A stretch of 64,000 bases of DNA, taken from NCBI RefSeq assembly GCF_014191355.1, contig NZ_JACHWM010000009.1, positions 62,001 to 126,000 of the forward strand. Direction: 5' to 3'. The translations under genes were made by a program, and so were the position numbers. The DNA comes from Methylobacterium sp. R2-1 (lineage in GTDB: Bacteria > Pseudomonadota > Alphaproteobacteria > Rhizobiales > Beijerinckiaceae). Below are positions 43,840 through 53,495 of this stretch, piece after piece. Positions within the stretch are counted from its first letter, which is position 1, and every line of letters begins with the position of its first letter. The notes below the pieces were generated by a model. That model saw only the letters and a program-made list of their open reading frames with translations, did no database searches and had not been told where the DNA came from.

Positions 43840-44382
43840 ATGACCGACCCTCGATCCGCCGCCCCGACCATCCTCGTGGTGATGGGCGTCTCCGGCTCCG
43901 GCAAGAGCACCGTGGCCGCGCTTCTGGCCGAGAGGCTCGGCTGGACCTTCGCCGACGGCGACGATTTCCATACACCGGACAGCATCGCCCGCATGCGCGA
44001 CGGGCACCCCCTCGACGACGCGGTGCGCCAGCCCTGGCTCGGACGCATCCGCGCCTGGATCGAGGCGCGGCTCGCGGCCGGTGAGAGCGCCGTCGTCGCC
44101 TGCTCGGCCCTGAAGCGCGCCTACCGTCGGGTCCTGATCGGCGATTCCCCTCAGGTTCGCCTCGTCTTCCTGGAGGGGAGCCGGGACGTCATCCAGAGCC
44201 GGATTCGGGCACGAAGCGGCCATTTCATGCCGGCCACCCTCCTCGACAGCCAGTTCGCCGCCCTCGAACCGCCGGGACCGGAGGAACACCCGATCACGGT
44301 CGGCATCGAGGAGAGCCCCGACGCCATCGTCGCGGCGGTCGCCGCGCGGCTCGACATCCCGGCCGGCGACAGCTGCGGATAG
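43840..44382 (+). CDS. gntK: Gluconokinase
   Basis: A 180-residue carbohydrate kinase that phosphorylates gluconate to 6-phosphogluconate. Walker A is MGVSGSGKSTVAALLAERLG, then FADGDDFHTPDSIARMRDGH (substrate Asp/His), HPLDDAVRQPWLGRI, VVACSALKRAYRR and SGHFMPATLLDSQFAALE, all GntK hallmarks. The ATG at 43840 has AGGAG five bases upstream; that Shine-Dalgarno is the end of a dispersed repeat. It is 20 bp upstream of the HAD phosphatase gene. Confidence 0.93.
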   Translation: MTDPRSAAPTILVVMGVSGSGKSTVAALLAERLGWTFADGDDFHTPDSIARMRDGHPLDDAVRQPWLGRIRAWIEARLAAGESAVVACSALKRAYRRVLIGDSPQVRLVFLEGSRDVIQSRIRARSGHFMPATLLDSQFAALEPPGPEEHPITVGIEESPDAIVAAVAARLDIPAGDSCG

Positions 44383-44402
44383 GAGAGCTCACAGGAGAAT
44401 TC

Positions 44403-45206
44403 ATGGACATCGCCCTCGTCGTTTCCGACGTCGATGGAACGCTTGTCACCGACGACAAGCAGCTCACACCGGGAGCTGTCGAGGCGGTGCGGCGGCTCGG
44501 CGCCGCGGGGATCGGCTTCACCCTGGCCTCCAGCCGCCCGCCGGTCGGCCTGCGCCACCTCGCCGAGGCGCTCGACCTGCGGCTGCCGATGGGCGCTTTC
44601 AACGGCAGCACCGTCTGCGCACCCGATCTCCGGCCGCTCTCGGAGCGTCTGATCCCCGAGGCGGTCGCCCGCGAGGCGGCAGCGCGCCTCGACGCGGCCG
44701 GGATCGATCTCTGGGTGTTCGCCGACGGCGCCTGGAACTTGCGCGACGCAGAGGCGCCCTACACCGACCTTGAGCGCCGCACCCTTCAGACCAAGCCGAG
44801 GGTGATGCCGGACCTATCACCCCTGCTCGGGCGTGCGGCCAAGATCGTCGGCGTGAGCCGCGACCATGCCGGCCTCGCGCGGCTTGAGACGGCACTCGCG
44901 GCGGAGCTGCAGGGGCGGGCCGCCGTGCATTGCTCGCAGCCCTACTACCTCGACGTGACGCCGCCCGGCATCGACAAGGGCAGCTTCGTCGCCGATCTCG
45001 GCCGGCAGCTCGGCCTTCCGCGGCAGCGAATCGCCACGCTCGGCGATGCGGCCAACGACATCGCCCTGTTCCGGGAGAGCGGATTATCGATCGCCATGGG
45101 CAACGCCGTCCCCGCCGTGCAGGGGGCGGCCTCACGGGTGACCCTGAGCAACAACGAGGACGGATTCGCCCACGCGATCAACCGGTTCGTGTTCGGGGAC
45201 ACCTGA
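44403..45206 (+). CDS. Cof-type HAD phosphatase
   Basis: A 267-residue HAD-superfamily hydrolase of subfamily IIB. Motif I is VVSDVDGTLVTDD, motif II FTLASSRPPVGLRHLAEAL, motif III Lys in PGIDKGSFVADLGRQLGL and motif IV TLGDAANDIALFRESGLS. Cap type C2 is in the middle. It follows gntK by 20 bp with GGAGAATTC before the ATG, so the two are probably co-transcribed and it may dephosphorylate a sugar phosphate. Confidence 0.9.
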   Translation: MDIALVVSDVDGTLVTDDKQLTPGAVEAVRRLGAAGIGFTLASSRPPVGLRHLAEALDLRLPMGAFNGSTVCAPDLRPLSERLIPEAVAREAAARLDAAGIDLWVFADGAWNLRDAEAPYTDLERRTLQTKPRVMPDLSPLLGRAAKIVGVSRDHAGLARLETALAAELQGRAAVHCSQPYYLDVTPPGIDKGSFVADLGRQLGLPRQRIATLGDAANDIALFRESGLSIAMGNAVPAVQGAASRVTLSNNEDGFAHAINRFVFGDT

Positions 45207-45453
45207 CGTTCGCGCCCGCGATCGAGGCTGGCAGCTGTGCCCCTTCTGCGACAGGCCGCGGCCGCGTACCACGGCATCCGCAGGGATTTGTCCGGGCTCC
45301 ACGTTCCCGCCTCATTTGACCTCGACCCAGGCGAGACAAACTGAGCCGTAACGAGTGATCCTCACGAGGCTCCCGCGGCAGCCGCTCCCCAGAAGGGGCA
45401 GGCTGCCGGCTAACGGGAGGCGAGGTGGGGCACCCCAAACGACCGGGTCTCCC

Positions 45454-46362
45454 ATGCGTCTTCTCCTCGCCGCCCTGCTTGTCGCCGCCCCGGCGTCGGC
45501 CTTCGCCCAGGAGGCGGCGCGGGACAACATCGATGCGCTGATCGCCGAGCAGGCCCGGGCCAACAAGGTGCCCGAAGCGTTCGTCCATCGCGTGGTCAAG
45601 CGAGAGAGCAACTACAACGCCCGCGCCAAGGGCGGCTCGGCGCTCGGCCTGATGCAGATCAAGCACGCCACCGCCCGGGGCCTCGGTTATACCGGCGATG
45701 CGGCCGGGTTGTTCGACCCCGAGACCAACCTGAAATACGGCATCGCCTATCTCGCCGGCGCCTACCGCGCCGCCAGGGGCGATCTGGAGCAGGCCTACCG
45801 CTACTACAACCGCGGCTACTACTACGCCGCCAAGCGCCTCGGCATCGACGCCACGCCGCCCGACGAGGCCGGCACGACGACCGTCGCCACCGCAGCGCCG
45901 ACTGCCAACGCGACCGCCCGATCCGCCAACGGCTTCGACGGCCTGTTCGCGCTTCGCGGCAGCACCCCGGCCGGGGGCGCCCAGCAGGCGCTGGCCTACG
46001 CCGCACCGGGCCCGGGCCCGACCGATGCCGTGGAGGTGCCCCTGCCGCCGCGCCGGCCCGCCGCACTCTCCGGCGCCGCCGAACCGGTGCAGGTCGCGAG
46101 CCTCGCGCAGCCGCAGGCCGCTGTTCAAGCCAGTGCTCAAGTCACCAGCCAAGCCGCTGTCCAGGCTCAGGCTCAGCCCACCCCGCAGATCGCGGCCGGG
46201 CAGCAGGCGATCGTGTCCGACGCCGTCGAGGTGCCGCTGCCGCCGCGCCGCCCCTCCGAGACCGTGCTCGCGGCGATCGCCCGTCCGCCCCTCATGATGG
46301 CCCGCAAGCCGGCCGAGCCCGCTCCGATCCTGGAGGCCTCGGCCGCCCCCGGCACCCCCTGA
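45454..46362 (+). CDS. Lytic transglycosylase with C-terminal proline-rich tail
   Basis: A 302-residue exported peptidoglycan lyase. The signal peptide is RLLLAALLVAAPASAFA; the SLT domain (about residues 25-130) shows RVVKRESNYNARAKGGSALG with the catalytic Glu, LMQIKHATARGLGYTG and NLKYGIAYLAGAYRAARG. The C-terminal 150 residues are Ala/Gln/Pro-rich and contain VEVPLPPRRP twice (about residues 192-201 and 260-269), which looks like a binding or wall-spanning linker. The ATG at 45454 starts the signal peptide. Confidence 0.9.
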   Translation: MRLLLAALLVAAPASAFAQEAARDNIDALIAEQARANKVPEAFVHRVVKRESNYNARAKGGSALGLMQIKHATARGLGYTGDAAGLFDPETNLKYGIAYLAGAYRAARGDLEQAYRYYNRGYYYAAKRLGIDATPPDEAGTTTVATAAPTANATARSANGFDGLFALRGSTPAGGAQQALAYAAPGPGPTDAVEVPLPPRRPAALSGAAEPVQVASLAQPQAAVQASAQVTSQAAVQAQAQPTPQIAAGQQAIVSDAVEVPLPPRRPSETVLAAIARPPLMMARKPAEPAPILEASAAPGTP

Positions 46363-46544
46363 GCATGCCTTGAACGCATTGCGCGTCAGCCGCCTGTCCA
46401 TAGAGGAACCGGCACTCTAGCCAGTCGCCCTTCCTGCGGTTATACAGCCCGCCTCGAATCTCCGTCACTCAACGCGGTGCCATCGGCGATCCCCCGGTTA
46501 AGGGGATGGGCCTTGGGCGCCCTTTTTGCCTGAGGTACACTCCC

Positions 46545-46733
46545 ATGGCCGTTCCGAAGCGAAAGACGTCCCCCTCCCGCCGCGGCATGCGCCGCTCCGC
46601 CGACGCCCTCAAGGCCCCGACCTATGTCGAGGACAAGGACTCGGGCGAGCTGCGCCGCCCGCACCACATCGACCTGAAGACCGGCATGTATCGCGGTCGT
46701 CAGGTGCTGAAGGTGAAGTCCGCCGAGGCGTAA
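46545..46733 (+). CDS. rpmF: 50S ribosomal protein L32
   Basis: A 62-residue basic protein: [20 protein letters not shown] then [17 protein letters not shown] and [12 protein letters not shown]. This is the alphaproteobacterial, Cys-free form of bL32, located in the 50S subunit near the peptidyl transferase centre. The ATG at 46545 has a TGAGGT upstream. It stands alone; a GC hairpin 20 bp downstream lacks a T tract. Confidence 0.96.
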
Positions 46734-46791
46734 TTGCCGAGAGCCGCCGGCACGCCCGGCGGCCACAAGTCCGCCTGCCCCAATTCGGCGG

Positions 46792-46917
46792 TCAGGCTCG
46801 ATGTCCGAAGGCCGCGGCCCGTGCGTAGAGCGCGGCCGCGGCCTTCGTGCGTTCCGAGCGGGTCGGGCACAGGGCGGGATCGGCACTGACGATCAACTGG
46901 GTGAGGAAGTTCGCCAT
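46792..46917 (-). CDS. 41-residue small protein, unknown
   Basis: A very short protein, MANFLTQLIVSADPALCPTR followed by a helical Ala-rich end. The ATG at 46917 has a strong GGGGAGG seven bases upstream, which is the reason to call it. Its length and shape (amphipathic N-terminus, Cys17) fit a small regulatory or membrane-associated protein. No family recognised. Confidence 0.45.
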   Translation of the reverse strand: MANFLTQLIVSADPALCPTRSERTKAAAALYARAAAFGHRA

Positions 46918-47170
46918 CGGACGACCTCCCCGAAGACGGGGACGGGCGCCACCGTATGGCCCGGCAACGAGGGCGCGCGAGGAGGATTCGGGGCCGGCGA
47001 GATGGCCTTGGGCGCTATGGCCCTGATCGGCACAATTGGTCTCGGAACGGTCCATGTCGCGTCGCATCTCCGGCCTCGCACGGGATCTCGTGCAAGGCCG
47101 GGGCCGACGTTAACCGGATCTTAATGATCTGTCTCGCGCCATCCGACGAAGGGTGGGAGACGCGATGGCG

Positions 47171-47773
47171 CTACTTGCGCGCCAGCGATTCCAGGCGGGC
47201 CTGCATCTCCGCCATCTGCTTCTTCAACTCGTCGAGGTCGCTCGCTCCGCCGGATGCGGCAGGGACGGGGGCCGCCGCGGGCGTCGTGTTCGACGGCGGG
47301 GCAGGGGGTCCAAAGCCGCCGGTGAACATCTTCATCGCATCGCCGAAGAAAGTCATGTTGGCCCGCACCTGCTCCTGCAGCGCCTGCTGGAAAGCGGAGG
47401 GGCCGAAGCTCTGTGCCATCTTCTCGCGAAGGCCGTCCTGGTCCTTGGCGAAATTCGCCATGGAGAATTCGAGGAAGCTCGGCACCATCGTACGCATGCT
47501 GTCGCCATAGAAGCGGATCAGCTGCCGCAGGAACGCGACCGGCAGCAGGTTGTCCTCGCCTGCCTTGTTCTCCTGCTCGAAGATGATCTGGGTCAGGACC
47601 GAACGGGTGATGTCGTCGCCCGAGCGCGCATCGTAGACGATGAAGTCCTCGCCGTTCTGCACCATCGTCGCGAGGTCTTCGAGCGTGACGTAGGTGGATG
47701 TGCCGGTGTGATAGAGCCGGCGATTGGCGTATTTCTTGATGACGGTCTGATGCGCCCTGCCGTTCTCGGCCAT
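47171..47773 (-). CDS. phaR: PhaR, polyhydroxyalkanoate synthesis repressor
   Basis: A 200-residue PHB-sensing regulator. The N-terminal DNA/PHB-binding domain is VIKKYANRRLYHTGTSTYVT then LEDLATMVQNGEDFIVYDAR; next comes DDITRSVLTQIIFEQENKAG, and a C-terminal Pro/Ala linker ends in a coiled coil (LDELKKQMAEMQARLESLAR). In alphaproteobacteria it represses phasin and pha genes and is released by PHB granules. The ATG at 47773 is chosen for its GGGAGG; upstream Mets at 47800 and 47812 are alternatives. Divergent from phaA. Confidence 0.94.
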   Translation of the reverse strand: MAENGRAHQTVIKKYANRRLYHTGTSTYVTLEDLATMVQNGEDFIVYDARSGDDITRSVLTQIIFEQENKAGEDNLLPVAFLRQLIRFYGDSMRTMVPSFLEFSMANFAKDQDGLREKMAQSFGPSAFQQALQEQVRANMTFFGDAMKMFTGGFGPPAPPSNTTPAAAPVPAASGGASDLDELKKQMAEMQARLESLARK

Positions 47774-48096
47774 CGTTGCGACACCTCCCGCTTCGGTCAT
47801 GAGTCTGCGCAAAGCTCAACGCTCCGCCATGATCGGCTGCCCGCCTGCGCAGGCCGGGTTCTGCATTCTTCAGGGCCGACCTTAAGGCTTTCGCGACGCG
47901 GCGAAAACAGCAATTTATCTCTGTCCCCGCAGAATCCGTCTGTGCCAGTGCGACGCCGATGCGACGTTCCGGCCATCTTGTCCGAAAGCACGCTTGACTT
48001 CGTGAGTCCTGCGCTCTTCATCCGGTGAACGGCAGGCCGCGCACCGGACATTCTGGTCTACCAAATATCGCGCCGCCGAATGAGGAGAACGTCACG
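47774..48096. promoter_or_regulatory. Divergent phaR-phaA promoter region
   Basis: A 323-bp spacer with no gene. It must hold the promoters of both phaR and phaA; a TTGACT hexamer near 47994 points toward phaA but no good -10 stands out. PhaR sites are expected here by analogy; none could be placed with confidence. Confidence 0.5.
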
Positions 48097-49281
48097 ATGG
48101 CAGCCAGCGAAGATATCGTCATTGTCGGGGCGGCGCGCACGCCGGTGGGCTCGTTCGCCGGCGCCTTCGGCTCCGTGCCGGCGCATGAACTCGGCGCCGT
48201 GGCGATCAAGGCCGCGCTGGAGCGCGCGGGTGTCTCGCCGGATGACGTGGACGAGGTGATCTTCGGCCAAGTGCTCACGGCCGCCGCCGGACAGAACCCG
48301 GCCCGTCAGGCCGCCATCGCCGCGGGCATCCCGGAAAAGGCCACCGCCTGGGGCCTCAACCAAGTCTGCGGCTCGGGCCTTCGCACGGTTGCCGTCGGCA
48401 TGCAGCAGATCGCCAACGGCGATGCCAAGGTGATCGTGGCGGGCGGCCAAGAGTCGATGTCGCTCTCCCCCCACGCGCAGTACCTGCGCGGCGGACAGAA
48501 GATGGGCGATCTCAAGCTCGTCGACACGATGATCAAGGACGGCCTGTGGGATGCCTTCAATGGCTACCACATGGGCCAGACCGCCGAGAACGTTGCTCAG
48601 GCCTTCCAGCTCACCCGCGAGCAGCAGGACCAGTTCGCGGTCCGCTCGCAGAACAAGGCCGAGGCCGCCCGCAAGGAGGGCCGCTTCAAGGAGGAGATCG
48701 TTCCCGTCACCGTCAAGGGCCGGAAGGGCGACACGATCGTCGACGCCGACGAGTACATCCGCGACGGCGCCACCGTCGAGGCGATGGCCAAGCTCAAGCC
48801 CGCCTTTACCAAGGACGGCACCGTGACCGCTGCCAATGCGTCGGGCCTCAACGACGGCGCCGCCGCGCTCGTTCTGATGTCGGCTTCGGAGGCCGAGCGC
48901 CGGGGCATCAAGCCGCTGGCGAAGATCGTCTCCTGGGCGACCGCGGGCGTCGATCCGAAGGTGATGGGCACCGGCCCGATCCCAGCCTCGCGCAAGGCTC
49001 TGGACAAGGCCGGCTGGAAGCCCTCCGACCTCGACTTGATCGAGGCCAACGAGGCCTTCGCCGCTCAGGCTCTGGCCGTTAACAAGGACATGGGCTGGGA
49101 CGACGAGAAGGTGAACGTCAATGGCGGCGCCATCGCCATCGGCCATCCGATCGGCGCCTCCGGCGCCCGCGTCCTCATCACCCTGCTGCACGAGCTGAAG
49201 CGCCGCGACGCCAAGAAGGGCCTCGCCACGCTCTGCATCGGCGGCGGCATGGGCGTCGCCATGTGCGTCGAGCGGGTCTGA
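48097..49281 (+). CDS. phaA: Acetyl-CoA acetyltransferase (beta-ketothiolase)
   Basis: A 394-residue thiolase that condenses two acetyl-CoA to acetoacetyl-CoA, the first step of PHB synthesis and, in this genus, of the ethylmalonyl-CoA pathway. The nucleophile Cys is in [14 protein letters not shown] (about residue 89), with catalytic His in [15 protein letters not shown] and the second Cys in [10 protein letters not shown]. The ATG at 48097 has TGAGGAGAACG upstream. It is followed by phaB after 260 bp. Confidence 0.97.
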   Translation: MAASEDIVIVGAARTPVGSFAGAFGSVPAHELGAVAIKAALERAGVSPDDVDEVIFGQVLTAAAGQNPARQAAIAAGIPEKATAWGLNQVCGSGLRTVAVGMQQIANGDAKVIVAGGQESMSLSPHAQYLRGGQKMGDLKLVDTMIKDGLWDAFNGYHMGQTAENVAQAFQLTREQQDQFAVRSQNKAEAARKEGRFKEEIVPVTVKGRKGDTIVDADEYIRDGATVEAMAKLKPAFTKDGTVTAANASGLNDGAAALVLMSASEAERRGIKPLAKIVSWATAGVDPKVMGTGPIPASRKALDKAGWKPSDLDLIEANEAFAAQALAVNKDMGWDDEKVNVNGGAIAIGHPIGASGARVLITLLHELKRRDAKKGLATLCIGGGMGVAMCVERV

Positions 49282-49541
49282 GCGACTGGCCTCGGACGGG
49301 AGGGCAGCCATTGCCCTCCCACCCCCGACTTCAAGCTAAATTTGACGAAAACAGCTTGATGGCTTGTGAAATTTAAATGCGATGCGAGCGCCCGATCACC
49401 CGGCTACATAGGCGGAGATAGGGCGGAGCGACCCGCTCCCGCGAAGGTGGTGACAGGATCGTTGTCCTGTCGGCCGCACGCGTAGCGGGTGTTTCGCAAT
49501 CCGGCTTAACAACAACCCGATACGGGAGCACGGAGGAAACC

Positions 49542-50270
49542 ATGGCTCAGGAACGCGTCGCCCTCGTCACGGGCGGAACGCGCGGCATCGGCGCCGCGAT
49601 CTCGAAGCGCCTGAAGGACAAGGGTTACAAGGTCGCCGCCAATTACGGCGGGAACGACGAGGCCGCCAACGCCTTCAAGGCCGAGACCGGCATCCCGGTG
49701 TTCAAATTCGACGTCGGCGATCTCGCGAGCTGCGAGGCGGGCATCAAGGCGATCGAGGCGGAGCTCGGCCCGATCGACATCCTGGTGAACAACGCCGGCA
49801 TCACCCGCGACGGCGCCTTCCACAAGATGACGTTCGAGAAGTGGCAGGCGGTCATCAAGACCAACCTCGACTCGATGTTCACCTGCACCCGGCCGCTGAT
49901 CGAGGGCATGCGCTCGCGCAACTTCGGCCGTATCATCATCATCTCGTCGATCAACGGCCAGAAGGGCCAGGCCGGCCAGACCAACTACTCGGCGGCCAAG
50001 GCCGGCGTGATCGGCTTCGCCAAGGCGCTGGCGCAGGAGAGCGCCTCCAAGGGCATTACCGTGAACGTGATCGCCCCCGGCTACATCGCCACCGAGATGG
50101 TGATGGCCGTGCCGGAGGACATCCGCAACAAGATCATCTCGACGATCCCGACCGGCCGACTCGGCGAGGCGGGCGAGATCGCCCACGCGGTCGAGTACCT
50201 CGCGAGCGACGAGGCCGGCTTCGTCAACGGCTCGACACTGACGATCAACGGCGGCCAGCACTTCGTCTGA
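49542..50270 (+). CDS. phaB: Acetoacetyl-CoA reductase
   Basis: A 242-residue short-chain dehydrogenase that reduces acetoacetyl-CoA to (R)-3-hydroxybutyryl-CoA with NADPH. The cofactor motif is VTGGTRGIGAAISKRL, with NNAGITRDGAFHKM, catalytic Ser in IIISSINGQKGQAGQ and the TNYSAAKAG Tyr/Lys pair. GGAGGAAACC precedes the ATG. The 260-bp gap from phaA contains a GACAGGAT/GTCCTGTC hairpin at about 49452-49471 and probably a separate promoter. Confidence 0.97.
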   Translation: MAQERVALVTGGTRGIGAAISKRLKDKGYKVAANYGGNDEAANAFKAETGIPVFKFDVGDLASCEAGIKAIEAELGPIDILVNNAGITRDGAFHKMTFEKWQAVIKTNLDSMFTCTRPLIEGMRSRNFGRIIIISSINGQKGQAGQTNYSAAKAGVIGFAKALAQESASKGITVNVIAPGYIATEMVMAVPEDIRNKIISTIPTGRLGEAGEIAHAVEYLASDEAGFVNGSTLTINGGQHFV

Positions 50271-50353
50271 TCGACAGCCGTTTTCGCGTCCCATTCGGAG
50301 GCCGCCGGTCCATTCAGACGGGTCGGTGGCCTTCGTCGTTTCCCGGCGCGTTT

Positions 50354-51412
50354 ATGGCGAGCACGCTCGCCTACCCGCAAGAAATACTTTATGCCGCCTC
50401 TCGAACCTCCCCCCATCACTCATTCGATGAACCGGCTGTGCTGCGCCTTGCGCTGATCCTGCGGCGGAACCTGCCTCGGCTGGCGGGACTCGCGACCATC
50501 CCGCTGATCCGGGCGGTGTTCCTTCTCGCGCGGATGCTCGGCACCGATCGGGCGAGCGCGGCCGGTGGCCGGCTCGCACGGCTCGTCGGCCCGTTCCTGC
50601 CCTCGCACCGCACGGCGATGGCCAATCTTCGCGCCGCCTATCCGAAGGAAGACGAGGCACGGCTGCGGAGGATCGCGCTGGAGGCATGGGACAATCTCGG
50701 GCGCACCGGCGCCGAATACGCTCATCTCGACACGATCTTCGACTACGATCCCGAAAACCTGGCGACCCAGCGCATGGAGGTGCGAGGGCTGGAGCAGTTC
50801 TTCGCGATCCGCGACGACGGCCAGCCGGGGCTTATTTTTTCAGCCCATCTCGCCAACTGGGAACTGCCGGCCATCTGTGCCGAGAAATTCGGGCTGGAGA
50901 CCACAGCCGTGTTCCGGCCGCCGAACAATCCGGCGGCGGCCCAACTGGTGCAGGAGGTGCGCCGCAAGACCATGGGGGGGCTGGCCGCCTCCGGACCCGG
51001 CGCCGTCTTCGCCATGCAGGGCGTGGTGGAGCGCGGCGGCCATCTCGGCCAGCTCATCGACCAGCACTTCACCCGCGGCGTGGTGGTGCGCTTCTTCGGC
51101 CGACCGGTGCTGGTCAACCCGCTGCTCGGCAAGCTCGCCCGGCACCACGATTGTCCGGTCCACGGGGCGCGGGTGGTGCGGAAGGAGGGCGGGCGCTTCC
51201 TGCTCGAGCTGACGCCGCCCCTCGACCTGCCCCGTGGCCCGGACGGGCTGATCGAGGTTCAGGGCGCGATGCAGGCGATGACGAGCGTGGTCGAGGGATG
51301 GGTACGCGAACATCCCGGCCAGTGGCTGTGGATGCACCGCCGCTGGCGGCCCAACATGCTGCCGAAGGGCGCAGTGTCCACGCAGGCCGCCGGAGAAGCG
51401 CAGGGCGCTTGA
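50354..51412 (+). CDS. LpxL/HtrB-type lipid A acyltransferase
   Basis: A 352-residue membrane-bound lysophospholipid acyltransferase of the LpxL/LpxM family, which adds secondary acyl chains to lipid A precursors. The H-x4-E catalytic motif is FSAHLANWELPAICAEKFG; VFRPPNNPAAAQLVQEVRRK, QLIDQHFTRGVVVRFFGRPV and PGQWLWMHRRWRPN are the other hallmarks. A long N-terminal stretch of 40 residues precedes the first helix (LAGLATIPLIRAVFLLARML), so a GTG further in could be the true start. Confidence 0.9.
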   Translation: MASTLAYPQEILYAASRTSPHHSFDEPAVLRLALILRRNLPRLAGLATIPLIRAVFLLARMLGTDRASAAGGRLARLVGPFLPSHRTAMANLRAAYPKEDEARLRRIALEAWDNLGRTGAEYAHLDTIFDYDPENLATQRMEVRGLEQFFAIRDDGQPGLIFSAHLANWELPAICAEKFGLETTAVFRPPNNPAAAQLVQEVRRKTMGGLAASGPGAVFAMQGVVERGGHLGQLIDQHFTRGVVVRFFGRPVLVNPLLGKLARHHDCPVHGARVVRKEGGRFLLELTPPLDLPRGPDGLIEVQGAMQAMTSVVEGWVREHPGQWLWMHRRWRPNMLPKGAVSTQAAGEAQGA

Positions 51413-51440
51413 TCCCGGCGGACGGCGCTCGACAAAAAAA

Positions 51441-52700
51441 TCAGTCGGTCCACTCGCCTCGGCGCATCACCGGCACCGCTTCGCCCGAGGCGGTGAGCCC
51501 GTCGACGTCGATCTCCGCCGAACCGATCATCCAATCGATGTGGATCAGGCTGCGGTTGGCGCCGCGCTCGGCGAGGTCCGCCTCGCTCAGGCCCTCGCCG
51601 CCATTGCGGAAGCACTTGGAGTAGGCCTGCCCCAGGGCGATGTGGCTCGCGGCGTTCTCGTCGTAGAGCGTGTTGTAGAACAGCAGGCCCGAGGCCGAGA
51701 TCGCCGAGGAGGCGGGCACCAGCGCCACCTCGCCGAGGCGGGCCGCGCCCTCGTCGGTATCGAGCACCTTGGCGAGCACGTCGCTGCCGGTGCGCGCCTG
51801 CGCCTCGACGATGCGCCCTTCCGAGAAGCGCACGCGGATCTCGTCGATCAGGGTGCCCTGGTAGGAGAGCGGCTTGGTGCTGGCGACGTACCCTTCCACC
51901 CGCGCCCGGTGCGGCGTGGTGAACACCTCCTCGGTCGGGATGTTGGCGTTGCAGACGATGCCGTTCTTGGCGGTGGTCGCGCCGCCGCACCATTCATGGT
52001 CGTCGGCCAACCCCACGGTCAGGTCGGTGCCGGGGCCGCGGAAGCGCAGGGCCGAGAAGCGGGCGCCGTTGAGCCGGTCGGTGCGGCGGGCGAGGTCGCG
52101 GTTGTGCTCGCCCCAGGCCGCGACGGGGTCGGCTCCGTCGACGCGGGAGGCGGAAAACACCGCGTCCCACAGGCGAACGACCGCCTCGTCCTCGGGCAGA
52201 TCGGGGAAGACCGTGCGGGCCCAGGGCTTGGTCGCGGCCGAGACGATGGTCCAGTTGGTGGAGAAGCCCGCGATCAGCTCCAGCGCCGGCACGTAGGCCT
52301 GGGAGCGCGAGCGGTTGGCGCGGGCGACCTTGGCCGGGTCCTGGCCCGCCAGCAGGGACGGATCGTCGCCAGAGATGGCGAGGCGCGCCGCCCCGCTACG
52401 GTAGGCGTCGGCCATGCCGGCATAGAGCCAGCCGGCGGCCTTGTCGAAGGCCTCGTCCGGAGCGTGAGCGAACCGCGCGAGCGTGGCCGCGTCGTCCGCG
52501 TAGAAGGTGGTGACCAGCGCGGCGCCGGCCTTGTAGGCATGCTCGGTGATGGCGCGGGCGAGCGGCACCGCTTCAAGGGGCGCCGTCATCACCAGTTCCT
52601 GGCCCGGCTGCAGCCCGAGGCCGACCCGCACGGCGACCTCCGCCAGCCGATCGAGGCGCTCGGTGAAGGGGAGGGCGACCGTTCCCGGCATCTGGCTCAT
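51441..52700 (-). CDS. M29-family aminopeptidase
   Basis: A 419-residue thermophilic-type (AmpS/AMPT) aminopeptidase. Metal ligands and motifs of the family are NIPTEEVFTTPHRARVEG (Glu, His), YDENAASHIALGQAYSKCFR (Glu, His) and RSLIHIDWMIGSAEIDVDG (His, Asp), all present. It removes N-terminal residues from peptides in the cytosol. The ATG at 52700 (MSQMPGTVALPF) is preferred, a GTG four codons upstream being possible. It converges with the acyltransferase gene, 28 bp apart. Confidence 0.9.
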   Translation of the reverse strand: MSQMPGTVALPFTERLDRLAEVAVRVGLGLQPGQELVMTAPLEAVPLARAITEHAYKAGAALVTTFYADDAATLARFAHAPDEAFDKAAGWLYAGMADAYRSGAARLAISGDDPSLLAGQDPAKVARANRSRSQAYVPALELIAGFSTNWTIVSAATKPWARTVFPDLPEDEAVVRLWDAVFSASRVDGADPVAAWGEHNRDLARRTDRLNGARFSALRFRGPGTDLTVGLADDHEWCGGATTAKNGIVCNANIPTEEVFTTPHRARVEGYVASTKPLSYQGTLIDEIRVRFSEGRIVEAQARTGSDVLAKVLDTDEGAARLGEVALVPASSAISASGLLFYNTLYDENAASHIALGQAYSKCFRNGGEGLSEADLAERGANRSLIHIDWMIGSAEIDVDGLTASGEAVPVMRRGEWTD

Positions 52701-52790
52701 GGATTGGCTCACGGACTTGGATCTCCAGGCTATCCCGCTGCGCGCCGTCTCCCCGGCCCCAAACACCGATCCGTCAGAGCGGTCCGCGGC

Positions 52791-53084
52791 TCAGGCCGCG
52801 CGCGACCATGTGATCTCGCCCAGATTCTCGCGGAAGGCAAAGCGGAGGAGGTGGTCGGAGACCACGTTCTCCAGCCGTGTCAGGCCGGCCGGGTCGGGCG
52901 TAGCGACCTGCATCACCAGGGCATCCGGACTCGCCTCGAAGGTGCAGATGCGGTCCTCGCCGAACGGAACCCGGCCCTTGTCGCCGGTTTCCTCGACGGG
53001 GAACTTGTGGCTCCAATGGCGGCAGAGCTGCTTGAGGTAGCGGCTGGCTTCCGCGGTCGGCACCCGGGCCTGTGAGATGGGCAT
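52791..53084 (-). CDS. DUF2218 protein
   Basis: A 97-residue protein with the DUF2218 layout: SRYLKQLCRHWSHKFPVEET, then GRVPFGEDRICTFEASPDAL and VSDHLLRFAFRENLGEITW. These small proteins are often found beside siderophore or iron genes in other bacteria, but no such gene is near. It follows an ATG with GGAGACC upstream and lies 90 bp before the M29 peptidase gene. Confidence 0.85.
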   Translation of the reverse strand: MPISQARVPTAEASRYLKQLCRHWSHKFPVEETGDKGRVPFGEDRICTFEASPDALVMQVATPDPAGLTRLENVVSDHLLRFAFRENLGEITWSRAA

Positions 53085-53495
53085 CGATGGTCTCCTTCAA
53101 AATCGGTGCGGACGGGTGCGCACGACGCGCACACCGCGAACCACGCCTCGGATGAGTCACCCCCTCCCGCTGTTGCAGCGCATCGCCTTTCGAAGACAGG
53201 GCACCGCAACGCAGCATGTAAGACGAGGGCTAAAATCGTCATGCGACAAAACCGAGGCGGTCCCTTCCGCTTCCGGCCGCCGCCGAGGGCGATTGTCGTG
53301 CTGCAAAGGTTAACGATCTCATCATCCGGCGCTCGATTCCGGTTGCGCGCAAGGCTGTTTCCCGTCCGCAGGAAACGGATCATGGCGCGTTCTTGTGCGT
53401 TGCACAATAACGGCGAGACGACGCTTCGCGTTCCCGCGTGTGCCCCCTCACGCCGCTCGTCGCATTGCTCGTGACATCGCGTGCCGGGCGGATCC
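53085..53495. other. Intergenic region, nothing identified
   Basis: 411 bp between the FAD-linked oxidoreductase and DUF2218 genes. Less GC-rich than its neighbours; no convincing coding sequence, RNA gene or strong hairpin was found. It presumably carries the DUF2218 promoter. Confidence 0.5.

Noticed and set aside
46738..46765. GCCGCCGG/CCGGCGGC hairpin after rpmF as a terminator
   Set aside because: Short GC stem with no T tract; such stems are expected by chance at this GC content.
49298..49322. Hairpin GGGAGGGCA/TGCCCTCCC after phaA as a terminator
   Set aside because: The stem is good, but no T tract follows, so an intrinsic terminator is not supported.
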